DNA of 64,000 bases from CADDZP01 sp035948135 (GTDB taxonomy: Bacteria > Actinomycetota > Acidimicrobiia > Acidimicrobiales > AC-14), in NCBI GenBank assembly GCA_035948135.1, contig DASZJL010000223.1:5253-69252 (forward strand), in the 5' to 3' direction. Both the position numbers and the translations under genes were made by a program. This document shows, in pieces, positions 56,860 through 64,000 of the stretch; the stretch's first letter is position 1, and each line of letters starts with the position of its first letter. The notes beneath the pieces were generated by a model that saw only the letters and a program-made list of their open reading frames with translations, was not told the DNA's origin and made no database searches.

Positions 56860-58041
56860 CTACGCGAGGACGGGATCAGTAGGCGTGAAGCGGACCGGCA
56901 TCTCCTCGTAGCCCGAGATGAAGTTGGCGGGCCGGTAGTCGGGCTCGGCGCTGTCGACCAGCTCGATGTCGGGTAGGCGCTTGAGCACGCGCTCGATCAT
57001 GCACACCAGCTCGAGGCGGGCCAGCGAGCTCCCCAGGCAGAAGTGGGTGCCGAAGCCGAAGGCGACGTGGTCATTCGGGCGCCGCTCGACGTCGAAGCGA
57101 AAGGGGTCGGCGAAGACGTCCTCGTCCCGGTTGGCGGAGGGGTACAGCAGGAGGAGCTTGTCACCCTCGTGCAGGGTCTTTCCTCTGACATCGGTGTCAC
57201 GGGTCACCGTCCGGGCCATGTTCTTGATCGGTGAGACCCAGCGCAGCATCTCCTCGACCGCCGTCGGAATCTTGGACGGGTCCTCGAGGAGCTTCTGCTT
57301 CTGTTCGGGATTCCGCAACAGCTGGTACATGCCGCCGCTGATCACGTGGCGGGTGGTCTCGTCGCCACCGATGAGGATCAGCAACGACTCGTGCACGAGC
57401 TCGTCGTCGGTCAGGCGGTCGCCGTCGACCTCGGCGTGCACGAGCACGCTCATGAGGTCGTCGGTCGGCTGACTGCGCCGCTCGCCGATCGCCTCGGTGG
57501 CAAATTCCTGGTAGCCGATGAAGGCCTCGGTCGCCTTGTCCACGCTGTCGGGGTCGCCGGTGAGGGCCTTCATCATCCCGTCCGACCAGTCGAGCAGCTG
57601 CTTGCGGTCCCCGGGGCGGACGCCGAGGGCGTCGCCGATCATGATCATCGGCAGCCAGGCGGCGACGTCATTGACGAAGTCGCACTCGCCTTTGGCGCAG
57701 ACGGCATCGATGATCTCGTCGCACGCCCGGCGGACGTCGGCCTCGCTCTCCTTCACGCGCTTGGGCGTGAAGCCCCGATTCACGAGCTTGCGGCGCTTGA
57801 GGTGTTCGGGGTCGTCCATGTCGATCATCATCGCCACCGGCCCCGATTCGGGGCGGATGCCCTGGGCGTTCGAGAAGAGCTCGGGGCGCTTGGAGAGCTC
57901 CTTCACGTCGGCGTACTTGGCGATGCCCCAGACGCGGCCGTCCCAGTACACGGGCTCGTTGGCGCGCATCCACGTCATCGCCTCGTGGGGGTTGGTGCCC
58001 CAGAAGGCGCCGCTGACCAGGTCGATGTCGGGCTTCCTCAT
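56860..58041 (-). CDS. Cytochrome P450, CYP142-like
   Basis: 393 residues, complete. I-helix LILIGGDETTRHVISGG, ExxR (VEEMLRW), RPNDHVAFGFGTHFCLGSSL with the heme cysteine, and MMIDMDDPEHLKRRKLVN near residue 75-90. The matches to mycobacterial CYP142 are strong (ELFSNAQGIRP, CDFV, LGVRP, LLILIGGDETTRH, FVSGLE-like FISGYEEMPV), so a sterol C26/27 monooxygenase role is likely. ATG at 58041; the divergent hydrolase begins at 58078. Electron donors are not in the window. CYP142 acts on cholesterol or cholestenone side chains in mycobacteria. Confidence 0.93.
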   Translation of the reverse strand: MRKPDIDLVSGAFWGTNPHEAMTWMRANEPVYWDGRVWGIAKYADVKELSKRPELFSNAQGIRPESGPVAMMIDMDDPEHLKRRKLVNRGFTPKRVKESEADVRRACDEIIDAVCAKGECDFVNDVAAWLPMIMIGDALGVRPGDRKQLLDWSDGMMKALTGDPDSVDKATEAFIGYQEFATEAIGERRSQPTDDLMSVLVHAEVDGDRLTDDELVHESLLILIGGDETTRHVISGGMYQLLRNPEQKQKLLEDPSKIPTAVEEMLRWVSPIKNMARTVTRDTDVRGKTLHEGDKLLLLYPSANRDEDVFADPFRFDVERRPNDHVAFGFGTHFCLGSSLARLELVCMIERVLKRLPDIELVDSAEPDYRPANFISGYEEMPVRFTPTDPVLA

Positions 58042-58064
58042 GAGCGCCCATCATGACGCGTCCG

Positions 58065-58070
58065 TAGTAT
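58065..58070 (+). promoter_or_regulatory. -10 box TAGTAT
   Basis: Lies 7 bases before the ATG at 58078; consistent with a leaderless transcript. The divergent P450 start is only 24 bases away. Confidence 0.55.
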
Positions 58071-58077
58071 TCGGCTC

Positions 58078-58995
58078 ATGGCCGAGATCACCCCGCCCCG
58101 CATCGAAGGTCGAGTACAGGTGCGGGACGGCCGCAAGCTCGGGTTCGCCGAGTTCGGTCCGCCCGACGGCCGGCCCATCGTGTGGCTGCACGGCACGCCC
58201 GGAGCCCGCAAGCAGATCCCCGAGGACGCCCGCCTCGCGGCCGAGGAAGTCGGCGTGCGCTTCGTCGGCGTCGACCGGCCCGGCACTGGTCTGTCGACGT
58301 CGCACCTGTACGGCTCGATCCTCGACTTCACCGACGACCTTCGCATCCTCGTCGACGAGCTGGGCTTCGACGAGCTCGCGGTGATCGGGCTGTCGGGCGG
58401 TGGTCCCTACGCCCTGGCCGCCGGCTACGCCATGCCCGAGCGCGTCAAGGCGGTGGGCGTGCTCGGAGGGGTGGCGCCGACGAGAGGCGACGACGGCATC
58501 GATGGCGGACTGGTCAGCGTGGCCACTCGCTTCGCACCGCTGATCCCCCCGTTCCGGGTGCCGCTCGGTCTGACGCTGAGCACGATGGTCGCCGCCCTGA
58601 TTCCGGTCGGACGGCCGGCCCTCGAGATCTACGCCCGCTTCTCGCCCCCCGGTGACCGCGAGGTGTTCGCCCGCGAAGAGATCAAGACCATGTTCATCAA
58701 CGACTTGAGCGACACGCGCGGCCGCCTTCGCGCCCCTATCGACGACGTCATCCTGTTCACCCGCGACTGGGGCTTCCGGCTGCGCGACGTGACACCACCC
58801 GTGAAGTGGTGGCACGGCGACGCCGACCACATCGTGCCGCTGACCCACGGCGAGCACTGCGTCAAACGTCTGCCCAACGCCGAGCTGTTCATCCGGCCCG
58901 GCGAGAGCCACCTCGGGGGCTTCGGGGCCGCCGAAGAGGTGCTCGAGACCTTGTTGGCCACGTGGGATCGCAAACCCGTGAAGGAGGCCCTATGA
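58078..58995 (+). CDS. Alpha/beta hydrolase
   Basis: 305 residues. Oxyanion region IVWLHGTPGARKQ, nucleophile in VIGLSGGGPYALA, acid in WWHGDADHIVPLTHGE and His in ESHLGGFG. The Ser elbow is GLSGGG. The sequence resembles lipase/esterase-type hydrolases of the haloalkane-like class; substrate unknown. Its stop overlaps the amidohydrolase ATG (ATGA), and with the SnoaL-like gene it forms a three-gene operon. The divergent CYP142-like P450 suggests a role in the same sterol or terpene pathway. Confidence 0.88.
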   Translation: MAEITPPRIEGRVQVRDGRKLGFAEFGPPDGRPIVWLHGTPGARKQIPEDARLAAEEVGVRFVGVDRPGTGLSTSHLYGSILDFTDDLRILVDELGFDELAVIGLSGGGPYALAAGYAMPERVKAVGVLGGVAPTRGDDGIDGGLVSVATRFAPLIPPFRVPLGLTLSTMVAALIPVGRPALEIYARFSPPGDREVFAREEIKTMFINDLSDTRGRLRAPIDDVILFTRDWGFRLRDVTPPVKWWHGDADHIVPLTHGEHCVKRLPNAELFIRPGESHLGGFGAAEEVLETLLATWDRKPVKEAL

Positions 58996-60275
58996 ACGTC
59001 GAGGACATGATCTTCGTGAGCGTCGACGACCACGTTGTCGAGCCGCCCGACATGTTCGAGGGCCGGCTTCCGGCCAAGTACGCCGACCTGGCGCCGCGGG
59101 TGGTGAAAACCGACAGGGGCGACGACGTCTGGACCTTCAACGGTGCGCAGATTCCCAACATCGGGTTGAACGCGGTCGCGGGACGGCCGCGCGAGGAGTA
59201 CGGCATCGACCCCACGTCGTTCGACGAGATGCGCCGCGGCTGTTGGGACGTGCACGAACGAGTGAAGGACATGAGCGCGGGCGGCGTACTCGGGTCCCTG
59301 TGCTTCCCGTCGTTCCCGTCCTTCTCGGGCCGCCTGTTCGCAAACGCCGACGACAAAGGCCTGGCCCTGGCCGTCACCCAGGCGTACAACGACTGGAACA
59401 TCGACGGGTGGTGCGGCGCCTACCCCGACCGTCTGATCCCGATGGCCCTCCCGATCCTGTGGGACCCTGAGCTCTGCGCGTCGGAGATCCGTCGGATGGC
59501 CGCCAAGGGTTGCCGCGCCATGACCTTCACCGAGAACCCCGCCGAACTGGGGCTGCCGAGCTTCCACGATCCCCACTGGGACCCCATGTGGCGCGCCCTG
59601 GTCGACACGGGCACCGTGGTGAACATCCACCTGGGCTCGTCCGGGAAGCTGGCGGTCACCGCCCCCGACGCGCCGATGGACGTGATGATCACGCTCCAGC
59701 CCATGAACATCTGCATGGCGGCCGCCGACCTGGTGTGGTCGCGGGTGTTCAAGGAGTTCCGCGAGCTCCGGGTGGCCCTCTCCGAAGGCGGCACCGGGTG
59801 GATCCCCTACTTCCTCGACCGGCTCGACCGCACCTACGACATGCACCACCGTTGGACCGGACAGGACTTCGGCGACGAGCGGCCGAGCGACGTCTTCCGC
59901 CGCCACATCCTCACCTGCTTCATCGCCGACCCCGTTGGCGTGCAGCTGCGCCACGAGATCGGCATCGACAACATCTGCTGGGAGATGGACTACCCGCACT
60001 CCGACTCGTCCTGGCCCCGTGCGCCCGAGGAGTTCGCCGACGTGTGCGCCAAGTACGACGTGCCTGACGGCGACGTGGACAAGATGAGCCACGAGAACGC
60101 CATGCGCTGGTACCGGTTCGAGCCGTTCTCGAAGCGGTCCCGCGAGTCGTGCACCGTCGGTGCCCTGCGCGCCGAGGTCGCGGACCACGACATCGCGGTG
60201 CGCTCGTTCGACACCGGACGACGGGAGAAGTCCAAGCCCGACCTGGGCGAGATGGCCCGCCGGGCCACCGCTTGA
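58992..60275 (+). CDS. Amidohydrolase-2 family protein, copy 2
   Basis: 427 residues. It shares the family blocks with the gene at 26549: FVSVDDHVVEPPDMFEGRLP, EMRRGCWDVHERVKDM, LGLPSFHDPHWDPMWR, VNIHLGSSGKL, ALSEGGTGWIPYFLDRLD and NICWEMDYPHSDSSWPR (metal-binding Asp-x-x-His). The start ATG at 58992 is preceded by AAGGAGG and overlaps the hydrolase stop. The C-terminal 60 residues are basic and not conserved. A decarboxylase or hydrolase role in degradation is inferred from the family. Its TTGA-overlapping neighbour is SnoaL-like. Confidence 0.87.
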   Translation: MNVEDMIFVSVDDHVVEPPDMFEGRLPAKYADLAPRVVKTDRGDDVWTFNGAQIPNIGLNAVAGRPREEYGIDPTSFDEMRRGCWDVHERVKDMSAGGVLGSLCFPSFPSFSGRLFANADDKGLALAVTQAYNDWNIDGWCGAYPDRLIPMALPILWDPELCASEIRRMAAKGCRAMTFTENPAELGLPSFHDPHWDPMWRALVDTGTVVNIHLGSSGKLAVTAPDAPMDVMITLQPMNICMAAADLVWSRVFKEFRELRVALSEGGTGWIPYFLDRLDRTYDMHHRWTGQDFGDERPSDVFRRHILTCFIADPVGVQLRHEIGIDNICWEMDYPHSDSSWPRAPEEFADVCAKYDVPDGDVDKMSHENAMRWYRFEPFSKRSRESCTVGALRAEVADHDIAVRSFDTGRREKSKPDLGEMARRATA

Positions 60276-60670
60276 CCGCAGCTGACGACGAGCTGGCGGT
60301 CCGCAATCTCGTCGCGCGCGTGGCCCAGTACGCCGACGGCCCCGACGTCGACGCCTACGTCGCCCTGTTCACACCCGACGCCATCTGGGACATGCCCGGC
60401 GCTCCGCGGCAGGGGCACGACGAGATCCGAGCGGGCTCTGAGGAGCGCCGGGCCGCCGGCCAGACCGGCCCCGGCTCCAAGACCCGTCACGTCGTGAGCA
60501 CCGTCGCCGTGCGGGTCGACGAAGGCCACGCCGTTGCCGACTCGGTCTGGCAGTTCTACGCCGACACCGCGTCCTCTCCCCGCCTCGCGCTGATGGGCAC
60601 GTACCACGACGAGCTGGTGCGCGTCGGCCGCGAGTGGAAGCTGGCTCGCCGCCAGATCACCATCGGCTAG
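60272..60670 (+). CDS. SnoaL/NTF2-like protein
   Basis: 132 residues from a TTG that overlaps the amidohydrolase stop (TTGA). The NTF2-like cone fold is suggested by DDELAVRNLVARVAQYADGP, VDAYVALFTPDAIWDMPG, TRHVVSTVAVRV and WKLARRQITIG. Members include ketosteroid isomerases, polyketide cyclases and dehydratases of the SnoaL type. The first Asp pair near residue 25 and the Tyr/Asp in VALFTPDAIW fit the family. The position in a hydrolase-amidohydrolase operon next to CYP142 suggests a sterol or lipid isomerase or dehydratase; this is an inference. A hairpin follows its stop. Confidence 0.83.
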   Translation: MTAADDELAVRNLVARVAQYADGPDVDAYVALFTPDAIWDMPGAPRQGHDEIRAGSEERRAAGQTGPGSKTRHVVSTVAVRVDEGHAVADSVWQFYADTASSPRLALMGTYHDELVRVGREWKLARRQITIG

Positions 60671-60673
60671 GAA

Positions 60674-60688
60674 GGCGCGCTTCGCGCC
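60674..60688. terminator. Hairpin between convergent genes
   Basis: GGCGCG-CTT-CGCGCC lies four bases after the SnoaL-like stop and seven before the stop of the glycine-rich gene. It may end both transcripts. Confidence 0.5.
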
Positions 60689-60694
60689 CGCGCA

Positions 60695-63600
60695 TTAGAA
60701 CCCCGCTGTGCCGCAGCCAGGGCCGGACCGGGCGCCGCCGACGCTGTTGTTGTGGCTCTCGTTGACGGGCTGCGGACTGTTGCTCCCACAGCTCAGAGCG
60801 CCAGTGATGGTGTTGGACTCGATCTCGGGCGCGTTGTCCTCGGGGAACGGACCGACGCCGGAGCTGCCGTACACGTTCAGGTTGGACGACAGGGTGTTGG
60901 ACTCGACCTCGAGGCCACCGCTGTTGCTCGACAGCGTCGTCGCCGCGCCGATGCGGTTGCCTGCGCAGAGGTCGTCGCCGGGATCGCCCAACAGCACGAA
61001 GCCCGCCGACCCCGTGATCGTCACGGCGCCGTTGACCCTGGTGTTGCACAGCGCGCGAGCACCGCTGCCCGACGCCGTGACGTTGCCGAGGATCGTCGAG
61101 TCGACGATCACCACGTCAGAGGCACCCGAGATGTACACGTTGCCGTTGACGGTCGCGCCCCGCACACACGCCGTGCCGGCCGACCCCAGCGTCTGGTTGG
61201 ACACCGAGCCGGTCACCAGTTGGCCGCAGACCACGTTGACGACCGTGGCCGGCGACGAGGTGTTGTTGGCGGGGTTGGGATCGACCATCACGCCCGTTCC
61301 CGTTACCGAGGCGGTGTTCGACAACTGCCCCGGCGCCGTGGTCGGGCTGACGTGGGCCACGATCGTGAACTGGGCCGAGCCCGGGGCGAAGGGTGCCGTC
61401 GTCGAACACTGCACCGTCCCGTTGGCACCCACCGCAACCGACGGCGGGGCGGGACAGCTCCAGCCCGAGACCGGCGGCGTCACCGACACCAGCGTCGTGC
61501 CCGACGGCAGTTGGTCGGTCACCGTCGCCCCCGGCGCGGTGCCGGACCCGCCGTTGGTGACCGTGACCGTGTAAGTCACGTTGCGGCCCGGCGCGACCGA
61601 CGTGGGAAGCACGCTCTTCGTCACCGACAGATCGGCGCGAGGAATCGGGCTCGTATAGGTGATCTTCACCACGCCGTTGGCGCTGTTGGTTCCGACGCCG
61701 TTGGTGGTGGTACCGCCGGTAGCCGGCAGGACGTACCCCGACCCGCCACCTCCGCCAGCGGCGCCGGCCGAGCCGCCGCCGCAGAACCCCCCGCCCCCGC
61801 CCCCGCCCTGCTGCGTGGGATCGCCGGCCCTGCCATTCAGGTGGGCCGTACACGTCTGGGTGCCAACGCTGCTGAAACCGCCTCCATCTGGACCCCCGTT
61901 CGTGCCGCCGCCAGTTCCCCCCGTTTGGCTGGAAGTCGCGCCCGCGCCACCGCCGCCGCCGGCGGCCAGAAGCCAGTTGGAGGTGTCGGCGGTGATGGCA
62001 CTGGTGGCGACGAGAGACACCCCGCCGCCGCCACCCCCGCCAAACGGCGGGGTCGAATCAGCACACGGAGTGGTTCCGCAACTTCCGTCTCCCCCGCCGG
62101 GAACGCCGCCCGCGCCTCCGCTCCCGAGCGTGGAGTCGCCGCCCTTCCGGCCGACCGCGACGTGGTAGGTCGTGGAAGACGAGACGGTGACCGACGTCGC
62201 CGTGGTGTGGCCCCCGGCGCCACCTAGGTAGCTTTGGTCGGCACCACCATAGGCGCCGAACAAGTCGAAGCTGGCCGAGGTGACGCCAGTGGGCGGCGTC
62301 CAGGTCTGGGCGTGGTTGACGAAGTTGCACGTCACCGTGCTCTGGCCAGGCGACGGCGAGTCGTCGACCGGCGCGCCGCAATCCGTCGCCAGCGTGTACG
62401 TGATGACGATCTTGCCGTTGCCGGCGCTGGCCGCGTCGGCACCGGTGGTGAACGTGGTGCCTGGCGGGCCCTTACTCGACCCCCCACCACCGCCGCCGCC
62501 GGGGAAGTTCGAACCGCCTCCGCCGCCGCCGCCGCCAAAGACGCCACCACCGCCGCCGCCGCCGGCGTCACCGAAATCTGTATTTCCTCCGTTCCCGCCC
62601 AGGCCGGCCGACCCGCTCGATCCGTTGCGTCCTGCGACCGAACCGCCCTCGCCTACGCCCCCCGCGCCGAGCGACGTCGGGGTGGCGCCGCCGCCGCCGT
62701 CGACGTTCGCGTTCGGGTTGCCAGAAGTGGCGCCGTTATGGCCGTTCACGCCCGACTGGCCGCCGGCGCCCCCCGTTCCGATGTCCCCAAAACCGGCGCC
62801 GCCGCCTCCGGCCGCGACGAGCACCGCGGTCGAGTTACGCCTGATGTCGGATGCGCCTCCGCCGCCTCCTCCGCTATTCACCCCGCTTATGTTCTGCTGG
62901 GTGCCAGTGCCGCCGCGGCCGCCGCCGTTGAACCCGGCCGCGCCCGGCGGGCCAGGGCTGGTTGGGCCGCTCGTTGCCCCGTCGCCTCCCCGTCCGCCGA
63001 CAACTACACCAACGGCCTCGCCGGGCGTCACCGAGAGGCTGTCCGTGTGCGCCAGGGCACCGCGTGCGGGAATGCCCGCGGTAGGAGAGGGGTTCGTGCC
63101 GCCCGTGGCGCCGTAGGCGTCGACCTTCAGGCTCCAGACGTCAGCGGGGATCGGCACCGACTGCGCGGCCCCGGCGAAGGGACACGTCACGGTCACGATC
63201 CCCGAGTTGGTCACCGGCGGGCTACAGAACCCCCAACTGATGACGACCTTGCCGTCGCCTCCGCTCGCCGCGTCCGCACCAGTGGTGAAGGTCGTGCCCG
63301 CCGGGCCCGTGCTCGACCCGCCGCCGCCCCCGCCGCCGGCCCCTGTCGACGAACCGCCGCCGCCGCCGCCGCCGAGGACGCCGCCGCCCCCACCGCCGCC
63401 GCCATTGAAGTTCGCGTCGCCGCCTTTCCCGCCCTGGTTCGCGGCGCCGTTCGCGCCTGTTTGCCCGCTGCCTTGCCCCGGACCGCCCGTCCCACCGTTA
63501 CCGCCGCTCAAACCTCCGGCCGCACCGCCGGTGCCGCCATTTTGACCGGACGCACCCCCTGCGCCGCCCGCGCCACCGCTCGAGAACCCGCCGGAGCCTC

Positions 63601-64000
63601 CTGCTCCCGAGGCCACGACCAAGCCTGTACTCGCTCGCCTGATTTCGGACGCGCCACCACCGGCGCCACCGCTAGAGCCGCCACTCGCAAAACCGCCCGC
63701 GCCCCCTCCGTTGAACCCTGCCGCGCCGGCAGAGGTCAGGGTGGCGTCGCCGCCTCGACCGCCGACAAGAATTGTGAGGTCCTCGCCCGGCGTGACCGTC
63801 ATCGCCGGAACGTGAGCGAGGCCCCCAAGCCGGGACACCCCGGTGTTGTTGAACCCGATCCCGCCCTGAGCGCCCCATGCATCGACGGTGACGTAGAAGA
63901 CGCCAGTGGGAACCGTCCACGTCTGCGGCGCGTTGTTGAAGGCGCACGTCAACGTGGACGTGGTGCCCACGGTGGTCAACGTGCACCCGGGGGGCACCGC
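60695..64000 (-). CDS. Very long glycine-rich secreted protein with DUF11 domain (N terminus outside window)
   Basis: At least 1,100 residues; the frame is still open at the window edge. It has three similar units: each starts with a Cys-rich strand and a TWTVPTGV-type motif (NAPQTWTVPTGVFYVTVDAW, QSVPIPADVWSLKVDAYG, QTWTPPTGVTSASFDLFG), followed by long GG and GGX runs and a phrase ending TTFTTGADAASGG. A DUF11 (adhesin/cell-wall) domain follows (ADLSVTKSVLPTSVAPG, then YTVTVTNGGSGTAPGATVTD), and the last 200 residues have repeated short strands with V-I-D-S-T and S-N-x steps that look like a right-handed beta-helix. Probably an exported surface or matrix protein. Confidence 0.8.
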   Translation of the reverse strand, partial: AVPPGCTLTTVGTTSTLTCAFNNAPQTWTVPTGVFYVTVDAWGAQGGIGFNNTGVSRLGGLAHVPAMTVTPGEDLTILVGGRGGDATLTSAGAAGFNGGGAGGFASGGSSGGAGGGASEIRRASTGLVVASGAGGSGGFSSGGAGGAGGASGQNGGTGGAAGGLSGGNGGTGGPGQGSGQTGANGAANQGGKGGDANFNGGGGGGGGVLGGGGGGGSSTGAGGGGGGGSSTGPAGTTFTTGADAASGGDGKVVISWGFCSPPVTNSGIVTVTCPFAGAAQSVPIPADVWSLKVDAYGATGGTNPSPTAGIPARGALAHTDSLSVTPGEAVGVVVGGRGGDGATSGPTSPGPPGAAGFNGGGRGGTGTQQNISGVNSGGGGGGASDIRRNSTAVLVAAGGGGAGFGDIGTGGAGGQSGVNGHNGATSGNPNANVDGGGGATPTSLGAGGVGEGGSVAGRNGSSGSAGLGGNGGNTDFGDAGGGGGGGVFGGGGGGGGSNFPGGGGGGGSSKGPPGTTFTTGADAASAGNGKIVITYTLATDCGAPVDDSPSPGQSTVTCNFVNHAQTWTPPTGVTSASFDLFGAYGGADQSYLGGAGGHTTATSVTVSSSTTYHVAVGRKGGDSTLGSGGAGGVPGGGDGSCGTTPCADSTPPFGGGGGGGVSLVATSAITADTSNWLLAAGGGGGAGATSSQTGGTGGGTNGGPDGGGFSSVGTQTCTAHLNGRAGDPTQQGGGGGGGFCGGGSAGAAGGGGGSGYVLPATGGTTTNGVGTNSANGVVKITYTSPIPRADLSVTKSVLPTSVAPGRNVTYTVTVTNGGSGTAPGATVTDQLPSGTTLVSVTPPVSGWSCPAPPSVAVGANGTVQCSTTAPFAPGSAQFTIVAHVSPTTAPGQLSNTASVTGTGVMVDPNPANNTSSPATVVNVVCGQLVTGSVSNQTLGSAGTACVRGATVNGNVYISGASDVVIVDSTILGNVTASGSGARALCNTRVNGAVTITGSAGFVLLGDPGDDLCAGNRIGAATTLSSNSGGLEVESNTLSSNLNVYGSSGVGPFPEDNAPEIESNTITGALSCGSNSPQPVNESHNNSVGGARSGPGCGTAGF

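Noticed and set aside
1..64000. CRISPR arrays, tRNA/rRNA genes, insertion sequences, prophage or plasmid functions
   Set aside because: No repeat-spacer arrays, cloverleaf-like sequences, transposase or phage motifs were noticed; a tool search (tRNAscan, ISfinder) would be needed to exclude them fully.

Overview
The window is a 64-kb piece of a high-GC chromosome. The gene content points to an actinobacterium, probably of the Acidimicrobiia type: many cytochrome P450, acyl-CoA synthetase, Rieske oxygenase, SDR and amidohydrolase genes for lipid or sterol breakdown, an Mce protein, Rpf-like cell-wall hydrolases, an ECF sigma factor, a PknB-type kinase and DUF445/DUF4395 membrane proteins. The lineage is an inference from gene families, since no rRNA or other marker gene is present. 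Genes are dense, with many 1-4 base overlaps (ATGA, GTGA, TTGA) and many divergent pairs with very short gaps. No tRNA, rRNA, CRISPR array, insertion sequence or prophage was seen. A TANNNT box sits 6-8 bases before at least nine start codons, which suggests frequent leaderless transcription.

Left part (1-15.7 kb): a CYP124-like P450 cut by the window edge; a DUF445 protein; an ECF sigma factor with a membrane-anchored partner; a MerR regulator followed by four direct repeats containing HspR-type CTTGAGT half-sites and then a large membrane protein; a secreted Rpf-like protein; a CrtA-like protein divergent from a nickel transporter with a Nur-like box and a linked Fur-family regulator; a secreted esterase; an OmpR-type two-component system whose kinase frame runs antisense into a YceI gene; and two tiny overlapping genes.

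Middle part (15.7-40.7 kb): catabolic genes in short transcription units. They include a beta-lactamase-fold hydrolase, a carotenoid oxygenase, three acyl-CoA synthetases, a Gfo/Idh/MocA oxidoreductase, alpha/beta hydrolases, an orphan Mce protein, an AlkB-like oxygenase, an amidohydrolase, a Rieske oxygenase, a thiolase with its DUF35 partner, and two SDRs. Among them lie a second Rpf-like paralogue, a DUF5666-like protein, an HtrA/PepD protease, a flippase-like membrane protein and a patatin.

Right part (40.7-64 kb): a secreted-repeat lipoprotein, a phospholipase C-like lipoprotein, an HxlR regulator divergent from a GNAT gene, a NarL-type two-component system with an ABC exporter, a MOSC protein, a catalase-like protein in an operon with an enoyl-CoA hydratase and a Ser/Thr kinase, a GH15 enzyme, an orphan substrate-binding lipoprotein, a CYP142-like P450, an alpha/beta hydrolase, a second amidohydrolase, a SnoaL-like protein, and a very long glycine-rich protein that runs off the end.

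The signals that ordinary gene calling would miss are: (i) the two Rpf-like genes share a promoter, a leader with possible hairpins and a terminator stem that includes the stop codon; (ii) 11-bp phased CTCTCAGG-like repeats lie before the OmpR-type regulator, the HtrA gene and, more weakly, the DUF5666-like gene; (iii) the CTTGAGT array; (iv) the Nur-like site; (v) a two-copy palindromic element after stop codons.
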